Notes: generated by a model from the letters alone, not told the origin. A stretch of 64,000 nt of DNA from CAVQFD01 sp963724695 (GCA_963724695.1 CAVRVW010000001.1:62001-126000); one strand, 5' to 3'; positions 1-9,343 are shown, numbered from the stretch's first letter. Made by a program: numbers and translations.

Positions 1-464
1 GCACCGGCACGGGCTACAACAGCTACACGCAGATCATCCAGTCGCCCGAGACCGTCGTGCTCCTCCAGGAAATGATCCACGACGCGCGTCTTGTGCCGAT
101 GGACAGCCGCCCCCACCTTCCCTCCGCGGTCCGCCAGCTGCACGGGGACTCTCGTGGTCGCTGGGACGGCGACACGCTGGTGGTCGAAACCACGAACTTC
201 ATCAACGGGTTCCAGGGCTCGACGCCCAACGTCAAGGTGACCGAGCGCTACACACGGGTAAGCGAGGACTTCATCAACTGGGAGCTGACCGTCAACGATC
301 CCGACACCTGGACGCGGCCGTGGACCTTCATGATTCGTCTGAAGCGCACCAACGACCAGCTCTACGAGTACGCGTGCCACGAGGGTAACTACTCCATGGT
401 CGGCATTCTCGCCGGCGCCAGGGCGGACGAAGCCAAGGCGGCGGCACCAAAGAGCGCCCGCTAA
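1..464 (+). CDS. C-terminal part of a secreted-type hypothetical protein
   Basis: The open frame enters from the left edge (codons in phase with base 3) and stops at 462-464, giving about 153 residues without their start. The sequence contains the phrases GRWDGDTLVVETTNF and YEYACHEGNYSM. From general knowledge these mark a protein family that is frequent in Acidobacteriota and has no assigned function. No catalytic motif or membrane segment is visible in this part. A GTG at base 57 lies inside the conserved region and is not a credible start. The gene is cut by the window boundary, and a strong hairpin follows it at 480-510. I can name the family pattern but not a role. Confidence 0.7.
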   Translation, partial: TGTGYNSYTQIIQSPETVVLLQEMIHDARLVPMDSRPHLPSAVRQLHGDSRGRWDGDTLVVETTNFINGFQGSTPNVKVTERYTRVSEDFINWELTVNDPDTWTRPWTFMIRLKRTNDQLYEYACHEGNYSMVGILAGARADEAKAAAPKSAR

Positions 465-479
465 CAGCGCATGCCCAAC

Positions 480-510
480 GCCTGGGGGTGGCGGTTCGCT
501 TCCCCCAGGC
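480..510 (+). terminator. hairpin after the first gene
   Basis: GCCTGGGGG (480-488) and CCCCCAGGC (502-510) form a perfect 9-bp stem around a 13-base loop, 16 bases after the stop codon at 464. No T-run follows, so this is a terminator-like or mRNA 3'-end hairpin, not a textbook intrinsic terminator. The rest of 511-722 shows no gene or other structure that I can support. Confidence 0.45.
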
Positions 511-722
511 GGCTCGTTCGCGCCGCTCACCCACCAAGCCGTTTCCCCCGATTCGACCAGCCAGTCGAACGCCCCGCAACTGGCGTCGTTGCACCTCGCC
601 GTCGCGGTGGGTACCATGGCCGATCACTTTCCCATGCCGAACGCAGGCGCTACCGCAGCCACAACCCGAGCCCGGCGGTCGAGACACCGGACCGATCAGC
701 CGGGCCTCATCCTGAGCGCCAG

Positions 723-1799
723 GTGACGCCGTCATCAGCGCCGAGACCCGCTTCGAATACCGCGTCGAGCGGCTCCTCGGGAAGGGCGGATTCGGCGAGG
801 TCTATCTCTCGCGGCGTCTCGGCCCTCCGGCAGCCATTCCCGACCTCGTCTGCCTCAAGGTCAGCACGCACATGGACGCCTGGCTGCGCGAGGCGTACTT
901 CGGGCAGCTGCTCGACGACCACCCGCGCGCGATTCGCGTCTTCGACACGTTTCCGGTGATGCACCCCGGCGAACCGGTGCTGTACTGCCTCGTGCTCGAG
1001 TACGCGCGGCACGGCGACCTCAGCGCGTTTCTGCGCCACGACGCGAGACGCTGGTCCGAAACGCTGGTGCGGCGCGAGATCGCCGGCATCCTCGAGGTCC
1101 TGGGCAAGCTGCACCGCGGCCAGATGCTGCACCGCGACCTGACACCGATGAACGTCTTCGTGTGCGACAACCGCCGCCTCAAGCTGGGGGACTTCGGCAT
1201 CGTGCGGCAGCAGAGCGACCGGCGCGGCATCACCGCGAGGACGATGAACACGCTCACGGCGCCGAGCGAGATCCTCGCCGGCTCCGCGCCAAAGTGGCAG
1301 GCGCGCGATGACGTGTACCAAATCGGACAGCTGGTCGGCATGCTGGTGCGCGGCGACGCGCGGTCGCGTATCCGCACGTCCGACGTGCGGGCGGCTCGAC
1401 TGCAGCGATCACCTGAAGGAGATCGTCCACCGCTGCATCGGCGAGCGGCGCAAGCGCTACGACAGCGCGAAGGAACTGATCGTGGCGCTCCAGGAACGAC
1501 CCGCCCCGCTGCGTACGGGGGCGGTGCGATCGCTCAAGGGCCTGCACCTGACGTTCACGGGCATCCTGAGCAAGCCCAGGCGCGACGCGATCCGGGCGGC
1601 GACGCGGGCCGGCGCGATTGTGCACAGCGGACCGTCGGCGCGCACGACCGTCGTGGTCCGCGGCCGGCCGAATGCCCAGCAGGCCGCCGGACGCGACGCG
1701 GGGCTGAAGCTGATGGAAATCAAGCGGCTGCGGGAGAAGGGACAGAGAATCACGCTGCTCAACGAAGCGCAGTTCTGGCGCCTCGCGGCACGGCGTTAG
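723..1799 (+). CDS. Ser/Thr protein kinase with C-terminal BRCT domain (frame interrupted)
   Basis: The kinase part shows the glycine loop LGKGGFGEVY (about 770-800), the lysine strand LVCLKVS, the catalytic loop HRDLTPMNVF (about 1132) and the DFG motif (about 1189), so it has what a eukaryotic-type kinase needs to bind ATP. After the kinase, about 85 residues starting LKGLHLTFTG and ending LLNEAQFWRLAA match the BRCT fold pattern seen at the end of NAD-dependent DNA ligases. No membrane helix separates the two, so the protein should be cytoplasmic. Two one-base shifts break the frame: one between a GTG at 723 and about 740, and one near 1395. With the first shift the start is uncertain. The BRCT domain suggests binding to phosphoprotein or DNA; that is inference. 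Confidence 0.72.
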
Positions 1800-1806
1800 G
1801 CCAGGC

Positions 1807-1850
1807 GGGGCGGGCAGGGCAGGCAGGTCGGGCGGGTCTGGTGGGTCGGG
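1807..1850 (+). other. G-run cluster upstream of the cupin gene
   Basis: Seven runs of three or more G lie at 1807-1810, 1812-1814, 1817-1819, 1830-1832, 1834-1836, 1843-1845 and 1848-1850, separated by short loops. This meets the usual pattern for a potential G-quadruplex on the coding strand, in the 84-base gap between the kinase stop and the cupin start. It could sit in the cupin mRNA leader. No ribosome-binding function is claimed. Confidence 0.4.
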
Positions 1851-1883
1851 CCCCGCCGCCAAGTAAAGAAAGAGAGCACCGAC

Positions 1884-2357
1884 ATGAAAGCTGTCATCCG
1901 AGGACTCGCAGTCGTGGCGCTGGTCGTGATGCCGGTTGCGGCCGCCGATCCGCCGGGGTTCAAGCTGTGGAAGGCGGGCGAGCTGAAACAACACGACGAG
2001 GCACTGAGGAAAAACGTCGCCGCCGATCACTCGTCGCGGGAGACGCTCGCCGACTACGGCGACCATCGCTTCCGGATGCTCTATCGCGACGCCGACGGCA
2101 ACCCCGAGCAGCACGACGCGATCATCGACATCGTGTACGTGCAGAGCGGAGAGGGCGCGCTCGCACTCGGGGGCACGATGGCCGGGCGCCGCGGGACGAA
2201 CCCGGGCGAGTGGGTCGGGACACGGCTCGATGGCGCCGACCGCCATCCCCTGGCAGCCGGGGACATCGTGCACATTCCGGCCGGGGTGCCGCACAGCTTC
2301 CTCGTGCCGGAGGGGAAGCACATCACCTACGTGCTGCTGAAGATTCCGGCGAAGTAG
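1884..2357 (+). CDS. secreted cupin-domain protein
   Basis: This intact 157-residue protein has an N-terminal Sec signal ending near VAAADPP. It is followed by a single small beta-barrel with the cupin second motif, seen as LAAGDIVHIPAGVPHSFLVPEG near residues 125-145; the PAGVPHSF segment carries the usual proline-glycine and metal-side histidine. An AAAGAGAG stretch just upstream may act as ribosome site for the ATG at 1884. Cupins of this size act as sugar- or metal-binding enzymes or sensors, and the substrate cannot be read from the sequence. The stop overlaps the open frame of the next gene. Confidence 0.75.
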   Translation: MKAVIRGLAVVALVVMPVAAADPPGFKLWKAGELKQHDEALRKNVAADHSSRETLADYGDHRFRMLYRDADGNPEQHDAIIDIVYVQSGEGALALGGTMAGRRGTNPGEWVGTRLDGADRHPLAAGDIVHIPAGVPHSFLVPEGKHITYVLLKIPAK

Positions 2358-2803
2358 AGTGGGCCGACCTCGACGCCCTCATCGAGGGCTTTCTCGGGTG
2401 CTCGCTGCGCGAGGAGGAGTGGACCCACCACGCGCATCTGGCCGTCGGCCTCTGGCACGTCGAGCAGTTCGGCGCCGAGGAAGCGCTCGTCCGCTTGCGC
2501 GACGGCATCAGCCGCCTGAACGAGTCGTTCGGCAACGTCAACACGGACACGAGCGGGTACCACGAGACCATCACGTGCGCGTACGTCCAGCTGCTCCACC
2601 AGTTCCTGAATGAGTGTCCCGCCGAGATGGCATTCGAGGAGAGGGTGCATCGGCTGGTCGGGGGGCCGCTCGCAGGCAAGCAGGTGCTTCTGCGCTTCTA
2701 CACCCCGGACACGCTCTGGTCGTCCCGTGCACGCCTGGCGTGGGTGGAGCCCGACCTGAGCCCTTTGAGCGCCGCCAGTCTCCTGAACCTCCCCACGCGC
2801 TGA
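2354..2803 (+). CDS. conserved hypothetical protein, start unresolved
   Basis: About 149 residues in one open frame contain the phrases EEEWTHHAHLAVGLWH and NTDTSGYHETIT, a pattern I know from small uncharacterised bacterial proteins rich in conserved His, Trp and Asp. No membrane segment or known catalytic motif is evident. No ATG, GTG or TTG occurs in frame between the end of the cupin gene and the first conserved residues (codons from GTA at 2354), so either the start is a mis-sequenced base near 2354-2361 or the true start lies upstream across a shift. The frame is otherwise clean. It could be an uncharacterised metal-binding protein; the function is unknown. Confidence 0.6.
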   Translation, partial: VEWADLDALIEGFLGCSLREEEWTHHAHLAVGLWHVEQFGAEEALVRLRDGISRLNESFGNVNTDTSGYHETITCAYVQLLHQFLNECPAEMAFEERVHRLVGGPLAGKQVLLRFYTPDTLWSSRARLAWVEPDLSPLSAASLLNLPTR

Positions 2804-2903
2804 GGGGCTGCATCCCGAGCGACCGCGACCATCCACGCGGTGTAGTATGCGCACGACCGTCGGCAATGTGTCCTAGGTGTCCCTCAGCCTTAGGAGAATC
2901 AAG

Positions 2904-4176
2904 ATGCGCGCAACGGCTTCGACGTTCACGGTCTTCCTCGCGGGGTTCGCGCTCGCCAGCCTGTCGGCGTGCGCTCCAGCGGGCGAGACGCCGGCTCCCG
3001 CAGCAACAGGTCAACCCCCGGCAACCCGCCAGAGCCACCAGGACTGGCCCACCGGGCCCTATCAGGTCGTCGAGAACTGGCCCAAGCCGCTGCCCGACAC
3101 GCGCCATTCACATGACGGGTGGACATGGGGATCGGTCGGCGGCGTCTACGCCGAGACGCCGGACCGGATCTGGATCGCCATGCGCGGCGAGCTGCCGCTG
3201 CCGGCGGGAGCCGCGCCCTGGACGCCGTACGCGGCGCTCAACCCCACGAGGGGCAACGCCCAGCCGAACACGGACGGCCTGACGGCCACGTGCGAGCCCA
3301 CCGACAAGCGCGGCTGGGAGCGCCGCTTCCAGCACGTGCTCTTCGTGGTCGACAGAAACGGCAACCTCGTGGACGAGTGGCCGCAGCACGACCACCTCTT
3401 CGGGCAGCAGCCCTGCGGGCGCGGCCCGCACACGATCAAGATGAGCCCGTACGATGCCGAGAAGCACCTCTGGGTGATCGACGATCAGCTGCACGTCATC
3501 TACCGGTTCACCTACGACGGCAAGCTGGTGAAGACCTTCGGGCAGCTCGGCGTCCGCGGACGCGGCCCCAACACGTTCGATCGGCCGACCGACATCGCGT
3601 GGCTGCCCGACGGCACCTTCTTCATCAGCGACGGGTACGGCGGCAAGCGCGTCGCGAAGTTCGACGCGAAGGACAACTTCATCATGGACTGGGGCTCGGA
3701 GCCGAAAGACCCGAAGAACCCCGGGCCTTCCGAGTTCAACACGCCGCACAGCATCGCGATCAGCAAGGATCGGCGCCTCTTCGTCGTCGACCGTGGACAC
3801 CAGCGCATGCAGGTCTTCGACGAGAACGGCAAGTTCCTCGACATGTGGCCGCTCAGGTCGCCCCACTGGCCGAGCACGCAGGGCACCCTGATGGTCAACC
3901 ACCTCATCACGGAGGATCAGGTCATCTGGGTCGGCGACGCCCCGACCAGCCGGATCATCAAGTTCGATCTGAACGGCAACTACCTGTACAGCTGGGGCGC
4001 GCCGGGCGGGCAGCCGGGACGGTTGAACTGCTCACATGGGATCTCGACCGATCAGGAGGGGAACCTGTTCCTCGCCGACTGCTTCGCGGGCCGCGTGCAG
4101 AAGTTCGCGCCGCTGGCAGGAGCCGATCCCGGCAAGACTGGTCGGCAAGATTCTTCGCTACCCGGTGGGTAACTGA
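2904..4176 (+). CDS. NHL-repeat beta-propeller lipoprotein
   Basis: The ATG at 2904 is chosen because AGGAG lies just before it and the following residues form a lipoprotein signal with lipobox LASLSAC. The mature part carries repeated propeller phrases such as GQLGVRGRGPNTFDRPTDIA, RLFVVDRGHQRMQVF and EGNLFLADCFAGRVQKFAP, typical of six-bladed NHL or peptidyl-alpha-hydroxyglycine-lyase-like proteins. Near 4137 one extra base breaks the last codons. Restoring it extends the protein through a C-terminus ending KILRYPVGN to the stop at 4174-4176, whereas the raw frame stops at 4172. The protein is probably anchored in the envelope. Whether it has lyase activity or is only a binding propeller is not decided by sequence. 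Confidence 0.75.
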
Positions 4177-4186
4177 GGCGCCCTCG

Positions 4187-5134
4187 TCAGGCCCGCAGTT
4201 CCCTGACGAGGAAGTCGACGACACGTTCGAACGGATCGAAGCCGAACGCCGCCGCCACCGACGGGCGCAGGTTGGAGTTCGCGTTGATGTCGTAGAACAC
4301 CCGACGCCCGTCGTCGGTGTCGAGGTATTCGATGCCCCCGACGTCGAGCCCGGCAGCGCGCACGATGCGCTTCGCGGTGTCCACGGCGTCTGCCGGCACG
4401 TCAGGATAGGGGAAGAACTCGACCGGGGCCGACGCTACGGCGTCGGCCGGTTCCACGGCGCACAGACCTCCCCCTTCGTCGGGATTGCACACCGGCGACG
4501 GGCACAGGTTGAAGCGGCCGTGCGTCTTGACCCGCATCGCGTAGAGCAGCTCGCCGCCCAGGAACTCCAGCCGGACGATGCCCTGTTCGACGTCGTGCGG
4601 CAGGTACTCCTGCAGCAGAAACAGATTGTCGGGCAGCCATACCGAGGGATCGGATGCGAACACCGCCTCTACCTCGGCCCACGACTGGACCACCTGGATA
4701 CGGGCGCCGCTTCCGCCCTGATCCGGCTTCAGGACGGCCGGCCACGACATGTCGGCGGCATGTGCCCGCAGGGCGCTCACGTCGTTGAACGTGATCGAGC
4801 GCGGGCAATCGATCCCGAGGGTTCTGAGGAGCGTCGCCTGCGCGCTCTTGCTCAGTTCCAGCGCGAAGACATCGGCGCCGTTCAGGACGCGCGCTCCGAA
4901 GCGTTCGAGCGTACGCATGTAGGCCAGGGCCAGCGGCACGGCCCTCGTGTGGCCGCGCAGGTAGGCGCTCGGACTGGCCTGGTTGAAGTAGAGCGTCGCT
5001 CCGGGCGGCTCGAGGTGGCTGAAGGCGGCCGCTGACACGTCGAACGCGCTGAACGACACGCCCCGGTGCTCGAGCGCTGCAAAGAGCGGCTTCTGCCACT
5101 CGGGGTGTTCGTAAAGGACGACGAGATGCGCCAT
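4187..5134 (-). CDS. RimK-type ATP-grasp ligase
   Basis: This intact 315-residue cytoplasmic protein has the ATP-grasp core: the lysine strand WPAVLKPDQGGSGARI (near residues 130-146), the adenine-side segment LLQEYLPH, and the magnesium-binding end YDINANSNLRPSV. Family members join an amino acid to a carboxylate using ATP (ribosomal protein S6 glutamylation, glutathione or peptide-like ligations). The acceptor is unknown here. No partner ligase or protease is next to it, although an envelope propeller gene converges on it and a sulfite-oxidase-like gene lies upstream on the same strand. The ATG start leaves a 61-base gap that contains the 7-base repeat at 5146-5173. Confidence 0.75.
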   Translation of the reverse strand: MAHLVVLYEHPEWQKPLFAALEHRGVSFSAFDVSAAAFSHLEPPGATLYFNQASPSAYLRGHTRAVPLALAYMRTLERFGARVLNGADVFALELSKSAQATLLRTLGIDCPRSITFNDVSALRAHAADMSWPAVLKPDQGGSGARIQVVQSWAEVEAVFASDPSVWLPDNLFLLQEYLPHDVEQGIVRLEFLGGELLYAMRVKTHGRFNLCPSPVCNPDEGGGLCAVEPADAVASAPVEFFPYPDVPADAVDTAKRIVRAAGLDVGGIEYLDTDDGRRVFYDINANSNLRPSVAAAFGFDPFERVVDFLVRELRA

Positions 5135-5145
5135 CGGCCTTTTGA

Positions 5146-5173
5146 GCGATGTGCGATGTGCGATGTGCGATGT
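5146..5173 (+). repeat. four exact tandem 7-mers GCGATGT
   Basis: Four perfect copies of GCGATGT lie head to tail between two minus-strand genes, downstream of the sulfite-oxidase-like stop at 5196 and just upstream of the ATP-grasp start at 5134. A partial fifth unit (GCGG) follows. The 7-base period is the same as in the other arrays of the window, but the word is different. Confidence 0.9.
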
Positions 5174-5195
5174 GCGGCGCCCGCCCCGAGGCGCG

Positions 5196-6356
5196 CTAGG
5201 CGATCATCACCCGCCGCGGGTGCTGCGAGTTGTCCTCGAGGAACGACTTCTTGGTCTCGAGATCCTTCTCGGTCGGCTGTATCTTCCCGTTGGTGTCGGT
5301 CACGCGCGACACGACCGTATGCTCGCCCGGCGTCGCGCCGTTCCACGTGTAGCTGAAAAGCTTCCACGAGAACTTCGTGTTCGACTTGTCGAAGGCGGCC
5401 GGCTGCCACGGACCATCGTCGATCTTGACCTCGACCGACCTGAGCGGCGTGCCGTCGTTCAGCGCGACACCGAGAACTTTGTGGCCGCTCCCCTCCTTGG
5501 TGACCCGCGCGACAAACGACTTGAGCTGCAGCGAGGTGATGGCCGATTCCATCCACTTCATCTCGCCGTTCACCATTTCGCCCTTCACGGTCCGGTACCA
5601 GGTGGCCTGGTACTTGCCCAGGTACTGGTCCTCCTGCACGTGAATCCCCGACAGCCATTTCACGTTGGCGACCCCGTACCAGCCTGGAACGAGCAGGCGG
5701 AGCGGAAACCCCTGGTGCTTCGTGAGCGGCTCGCCGTTGAACGCGTAGGCCAGGAGCGGTTCCGGCGAGAGCGCCTTCTCGCGCGTGAGCGCGCGGCCGA
5801 ACTGCTGATCGAGCGGATACTCCTGCCCGCGGAACACGACCTTCTCCTCGCCGTGGTCGGCGCCGAAGAACACGAACTCGCGGGCCTCGGGCATCACGCC
5901 TGCGCGGTTCAGGAGGGTGCGGAGCGGCACGCCCGTCCAGCGCGCGTTGCCGCACAGGCCCTGCGCCGGGCGGCGGTTGCCCGAGCACTCGAACCCGGCG
6001 ACGAGTTCCGTCGAGGACATCTTCTTGAGCTCGTCCAGGGACAGCGCCATCGGCGTCGTCACCAGGCCGTCGATCTTCAAGCGGAACGCGACCGGATCGA
6101 CGTCAGGGTGGCCGTAATGCTGTGTGGTGAAGAACTGATCCTTCGGCGTGAGGGGACCTTCGATCTTCCGAGTGTCGAGCAGGCGCCGGTCAGCCGCCGG
6201 AATGGGATTGAAATTCGGAGGGAAGTCGAGAAACGCCATCACCGTCTCGCCCTGCGCGAGGGCCGGGAGGACCCACTCGGGAAGACCGACCATGCCGAGG
6301 CCGGCAGCCGCCAGGCCGCCGCGAAGAATGTCCCGCCTGGTGTGCTTCTGGCTCAT
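5196..6356 (-). CDS. Tat-exported sulfite-oxidase-like molybdopterin enzyme
   Basis: The 386-residue protein starts at the ATG at 6356, where a GGGAC precedes it and the twin-arginine signal TRRDILRGG begins at residue 6. The oxidoreductase molybdopterin domain contains the GFECSGNRR motif, with Cys124 as the expected molybdenum ligand. A C-terminal Mo-co dimerisation domain with immunoglobulin-like strands ends in the phrase VVSRVTDTNGKIQPTEKD. The layout matches the sulfite oxidase, SoxC and YedY superfamily. It should act in the periplasm on sulfite or a related sulfur compound, passing electrons to a cytochrome. No cytochrome c subunit gene is adjacent, so the electron acceptor is unknown. 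The frame is intact. Confidence 0.82.
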   Translation of the reverse strand: MSQKHTRRDILRGGLAAAGLGMVGLPEWVLPALAQGETVMAFLDFPPNFNPIPAADRRLLDTRKIEGPLTPKDQFFTTQHYGHPDVDPVAFRLKIDGLVTTPMALSLDELKKMSSTELVAGFECSGNRRPAQGLCGNARWTGVPLRTLLNRAGVMPEAREFVFFGADHGEEKVVFRGQEYPLDQQFGRALTREKALSPEPLLAYAFNGEPLTKHQGFPLRLLVPGWYGVANVKWLSGIHVQEDQYLGKYQATWYRTVKGEMVNGEMKWMESAITSLQLKSFVARVTKEGSGHKVLGVALNDGTPLRSVEVKIDDGPWQPAAFDKSNTKFSWKLFSYTWNGATPGEHTVVSRVTDTNGKIQPTEKDLETKKSFLEDNSQHPRRVMIA

Positions 6357-6527
6357 GGCTGTCCCTTTCGAAGGCGCCCGGGTTCCCGGGAACGCCTCAC
6401 AGTAGCGCGGGTCCGCGTGGCGCCGCAAGGGCGAAACGGCTCACCCCGGGCGCCCGGGCCGGCCGCTCATCGGCCATTCTGACTATGATGGGTCGCGCAC
6501 CTGCGGCACGCACCATTGGAGGAAGGG

Positions 6528-7652
6528 ATGGCTGAGATCAATCGACGCGATTTCGTTCGCACGAGCCTTGTCGGCGGCCTCGCCGTCGGCGTCGCCGGCG
6601 AGCAGGCCTTCGGTCAGGCGCCGGCGGTTTCCCGCGGGACGGTCCGGCCGGTCGTCATCTCCTCGAACAACGGCAACCGCTTCAAGAACGGCGGCACGGT
6701 GACCTGCGTCCAGCACGCCTTCCGCCAGATGACGAGCGGGACGGACGTGCTCGACGCCTTGATTTCCGGCGTGAACATCGTCGAACTGGACCCCGAGGAT
6801 ACGAGCGTCGGCTTCGGGGGCCTTCCGAACGCAGACGGCGTGGTCCAGCTCGACTCGTGCTGCATGCACGGCCCCAAGAAGCGCGCGGGGGGTGTCGCCT
6901 CGCTCGAAGGCGTGCGCACGCCGTCGCTGGTCGCGAAGGCGGTCATGGAGCATACCGACCACCACCTGCTGGTCGGCCCGGGAGCCCAGACCTTCGCGCG
7001 GAACATGGGCTTCCAGATCGAGGCCGATCTCAACACGCCGCGCTCCCGCGAGCTGTGGCTCGACTGGAAGCGCCGAATCGACCCTGATCACTACCTCGAC
7101 CCCCGCAAGCGTGCCGACGCGGGCTTTGCCGCGGGCCTTCAGATGGTCGCGGAGGGCCTGATCGATCGGGACCACTTCTACGGGACCATCAACTGCGACG
7201 GCGTGTCGCCGAAAGGCGAGATCGCCGGCGTGACCACCACCAGCGGGCTGGCGTGGAAGATTCCGGGCCGCGTCGGAGACTCGCCGCTGCTCGGCGCGGG
7301 GCTGTACGTCGATGGCGACGTGGGCGCCGCAGGTTCGACGGGCCGGGGCGAAGCCAACGTCTACGGCCTCTGCTCGTTCCTCATCGTCGAGGGCATGCGG
7401 CGCGGCCTGTCGCCGAAGGACGCGGGCATGGAAGCCCTGCGCCGCATCAAGGCCAACACCATCGAGAAGCGGCTGCTCAACAGCCGCGGCGAGCCGAACT
7501 TCAACGTCAACTTCTATGTCCTGAACGCCAAAGGCGAGCATGCGGGCGTGGCGCTCTACGGCGGCGCGAATGCGGCCTACGCCGTGTGCGACGAGAACGG
7601 CGCCGCCAACCGGCCCATCGAGCCGCTGCTTTCGGGCAGCGCGAGCGACTGA
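6528..7652 (+). CDS. glycosylasparaginase-like N-terminal nucleophile hydrolase
   Basis: The protein of about 374 residues starts at the ATG at 6528, preceded by GGAGGAAGGG, and has a Tat-like N-terminus (NRRDFVRTSLVGG). It aligns with N4-(beta-N-acetylglucosaminyl)-L-asparaginase: the phrases GGLPNADGVVQLDSCCM, TTTSGLAWKIPGRVGDSP and GAGLYVDGDVGAAGSTGRGE are hallmarks of the family. The expected nucleophile is Thr220 in YGTINCDG. Classical members cut themselves at an Asp-Thr bond (HDTIG), while here the preceding residue is Gly, so self-processing may differ. The likely role is removal of N-linked sugar from asparagine after glycan breakdown, or a related asparaginase activity in the periplasm. 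A D-aminoacylase-like gene follows after 31 bases. Confidence 0.8.
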   Translation: MAEINRRDFVRTSLVGGLAVGVAGEQAFGQAPAVSRGTVRPVVISSNNGNRFKNGGTVTCVQHAFRQMTSGTDVLDALISGVNIVELDPEDTSVGFGGLPNADGVVQLDSCCMHGPKKRAGGVASLEGVRTPSLVAKAVMEHTDHHLLVGPGAQTFARNMGFQIEADLNTPRSRELWLDWKRRIDPDHYLDPRKRADAGFAAGLQMVAEGLIDRDHFYGTINCDGVSPKGEIAGVTTTSGLAWKIPGRVGDSPLLGAGLYVDGDVGAAGSTGRGEANVYGLCSFLIVEGMRRGLSPKDAGMEALRRIKANTIEKRLLNSRGEPNFNVNFYVLNAKGEHAGVALYGGANAAYAVCDENGAANRPIEPLLSGSASD

Positions 7653-7683
7653 GCCCCTCTAGTGATGATGGGGCCGCGCGCGC

Positions 7684-9283
7684 GTGCCGTTTGCCGTCCT
7701 GGTCCTGGCGCTGGCCGCCGCGCCTCCGCAGGCTCAGCAGCCCGCCTACGATCTGCTGATCCGCAACGCGCGAATCGTCGACGGCACTGGCAGCCCGTGG
7801 TACCGGGCGGATCTCGGCGTGCGGGGGGACACGATCGTCCGCATCGCGCCGAGCATCGAGGCCCAGGCGGCGCGCGTGATCGACGCCGGCGGACAGGTCG
7901 TCTCGCCAGGCTTCATCGACATCCACACGCATGCGCGCCGCGGGATTTTCGAGGTCCCATCGGCCGACAACTACGTCAGGCAGGGCGTGACGACGATCAT
8001 CGAGGGACCGGATGGGTCTTCGCCCATCCCCCTCGGGCCGTTCCTGGACAAGGTTGCGGCGACGCGCATCACGCCGAATTTCGGCGCGTTCGTCGGGCAG
8101 GGGTCGGTGCGGGAGATGGTGGTCGGATCGGTCGACCGCACGGCGACCCCCGCCGAGATCGAGTCGATGCGGTCAATCGTGCGCCAGGAGATGGAGGGCG
8201 GCGCGCTCGGCCTCAGCTCGGGGCTGTTCTACGTGCCCGGCACGTTCACGCCAACGAGCGAGGTCGTGGAGCTCGCGCGTGTGGCGGGCCGGATGGGAGG
8301 GATCTACATCTCGCACATGCGGGAGGAGACCACCCGGGTCCTCGACAGCGTGCGCGAGACCATCGAGATCGGAGAGAAGGGCGGCCTGCCGGCGCAGGTG
8401 ACGCACCACAAGATCATCGGCAAGGCGAGCTGGGGTCGAAGTGGCGACACGCTCCGGCTCGTCGACGAGGCGCGGGCGCGCGGCGTGGATGTCACCCTCG
8501 ATCAGTATCCCTACACCGCGTCGGCCACGAGCATTCAGGCCGCGCTGATGCCCGCCTGGGCGCTCGAAGGCGGAAACGCGGCGATGCTGGCGCGCATCAA
8601 GGACCCGGCGTCGCGGCGCCGGATCCTGCTGGAGACGCACCGGATCATCAGCGAGGAGCGCGGCGGCGGAGACCCCCAGAACGTCCAGCTCTCGCGGTGC
8701 GAGTGGGATGGATCGCTGGACGGCAAGCGGCTCGGCGACGTGACAAAGGGCGCGAGGACTCGAACCCACCATCGAGAACGCCGCCCAGACCGTGCTGTGG
8801 CTCGTGGAGCAGGGCGGCTGCGGGGGCATCTTCCACGCGATCGAGGAAGGCGATCTGCAGCGCATCCTGCGCCATCCCGCCACCATGGTCGCGTCGGACG
8901 GCGAGGTGACCGTCTTCGGCCGATCGAGCCCGCACCCGCGCAGCTACGGCACCTTCGTCCGCGTCCTCGGCCGCTACGTGCGCGAGCTGAAGGTGATCAC
9001 GCTCGAAGACGCGGTGCGCAAGATGTCGTCCTTCCCCGCCCAACGGCTCGGCCTCGCCGACCGGGGAGTCCTCCGCGAAGGGCTGAAGGCCGACATCGCG
9101 GTGTTCGACCCGTCGCTCGTCGGCGACCGCGCCACGTTCGAACAACCGCACCAGTACGCGGCTGGCGTCTCTCTGGTAGTCGTGAACGGCGAGGTCGTGT
9201 TCGAGGACGGACGGATGACCGCCGCCCGCCCAGGTCGAATCATGAACGGCCCCGCCGCTCGAGTCCTCGGACTTCCACGTTAG
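7684..9283 (+). CDS. N-acyl-D-amino-acid deacylase-like amidohydrolase (one shift)
   Basis: A signal peptide (VLVLALAAAPPQAQQ) precedes an amidohydrolase barrel with the metal motif GFIDIHTHA, the SSGLFYVPG loop, ISHMREE, THHKIIGK and LDQYPYTAS; the C-terminal part ends with HQYAAGVSLVVVNGEVV, as in D-aminoacylases. Such enzymes release D-amino acids from N-acyl forms using zinc. A single extra base near 8757 moves the last 165 residues to another frame; the family sequence continues on both sides. The GTG at 7684 is used as start, but an ATG pair at 7665-7670 lies in another phase beside a GC alternation, so a second indel near the start is possible. It is probably co-transcribed with the asparaginase-like gene, suggesting amide or peptide scavenging. 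Confidence 0.78.
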
Positions 9284-9342
9284 AGCGCGGTTTTCAGCAC
9301 GGTGTAGCGGGACGTAAGCCGGGTCCTTTTGGCCCCCCGGCT
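9284..9342 (+). repeat. REP-like element with GCCGGG hairpin
   Basis: Between two convergent genes, the word TTTTCAGCACGGTGTAGCG (9291-9309) resembles TTTCAC-N2-CGGTGTAGCC at 25825 and 44028. It is followed by GCCGGGTCCTTTTGGCCCCCCGGC (about 9318-9341), an imperfect hairpin that shares GCCGGGTCCTT with the palindrome at 37971. The element ends next to the stop codon of the minus-strand dehalogenase at 9344. Confidence 0.5.
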
Positions 9343-9343
9343 G

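Noticed and set aside
872..2803. Single 643-residue plus-strand frame joining kinase and the His-rich hypothetical protein
   Set aside because: The middle is out-of-frame translation of the BRCT region and cupin gene; the real kinase end and cupin lie in other frames with clear motifs.
5146..5173. CRISPR array from tandem short repeats
   Set aside because: Units are only 7 bases and contiguous without unique spacers; no cas gene is present. The same applies to the other 7-base arrays.
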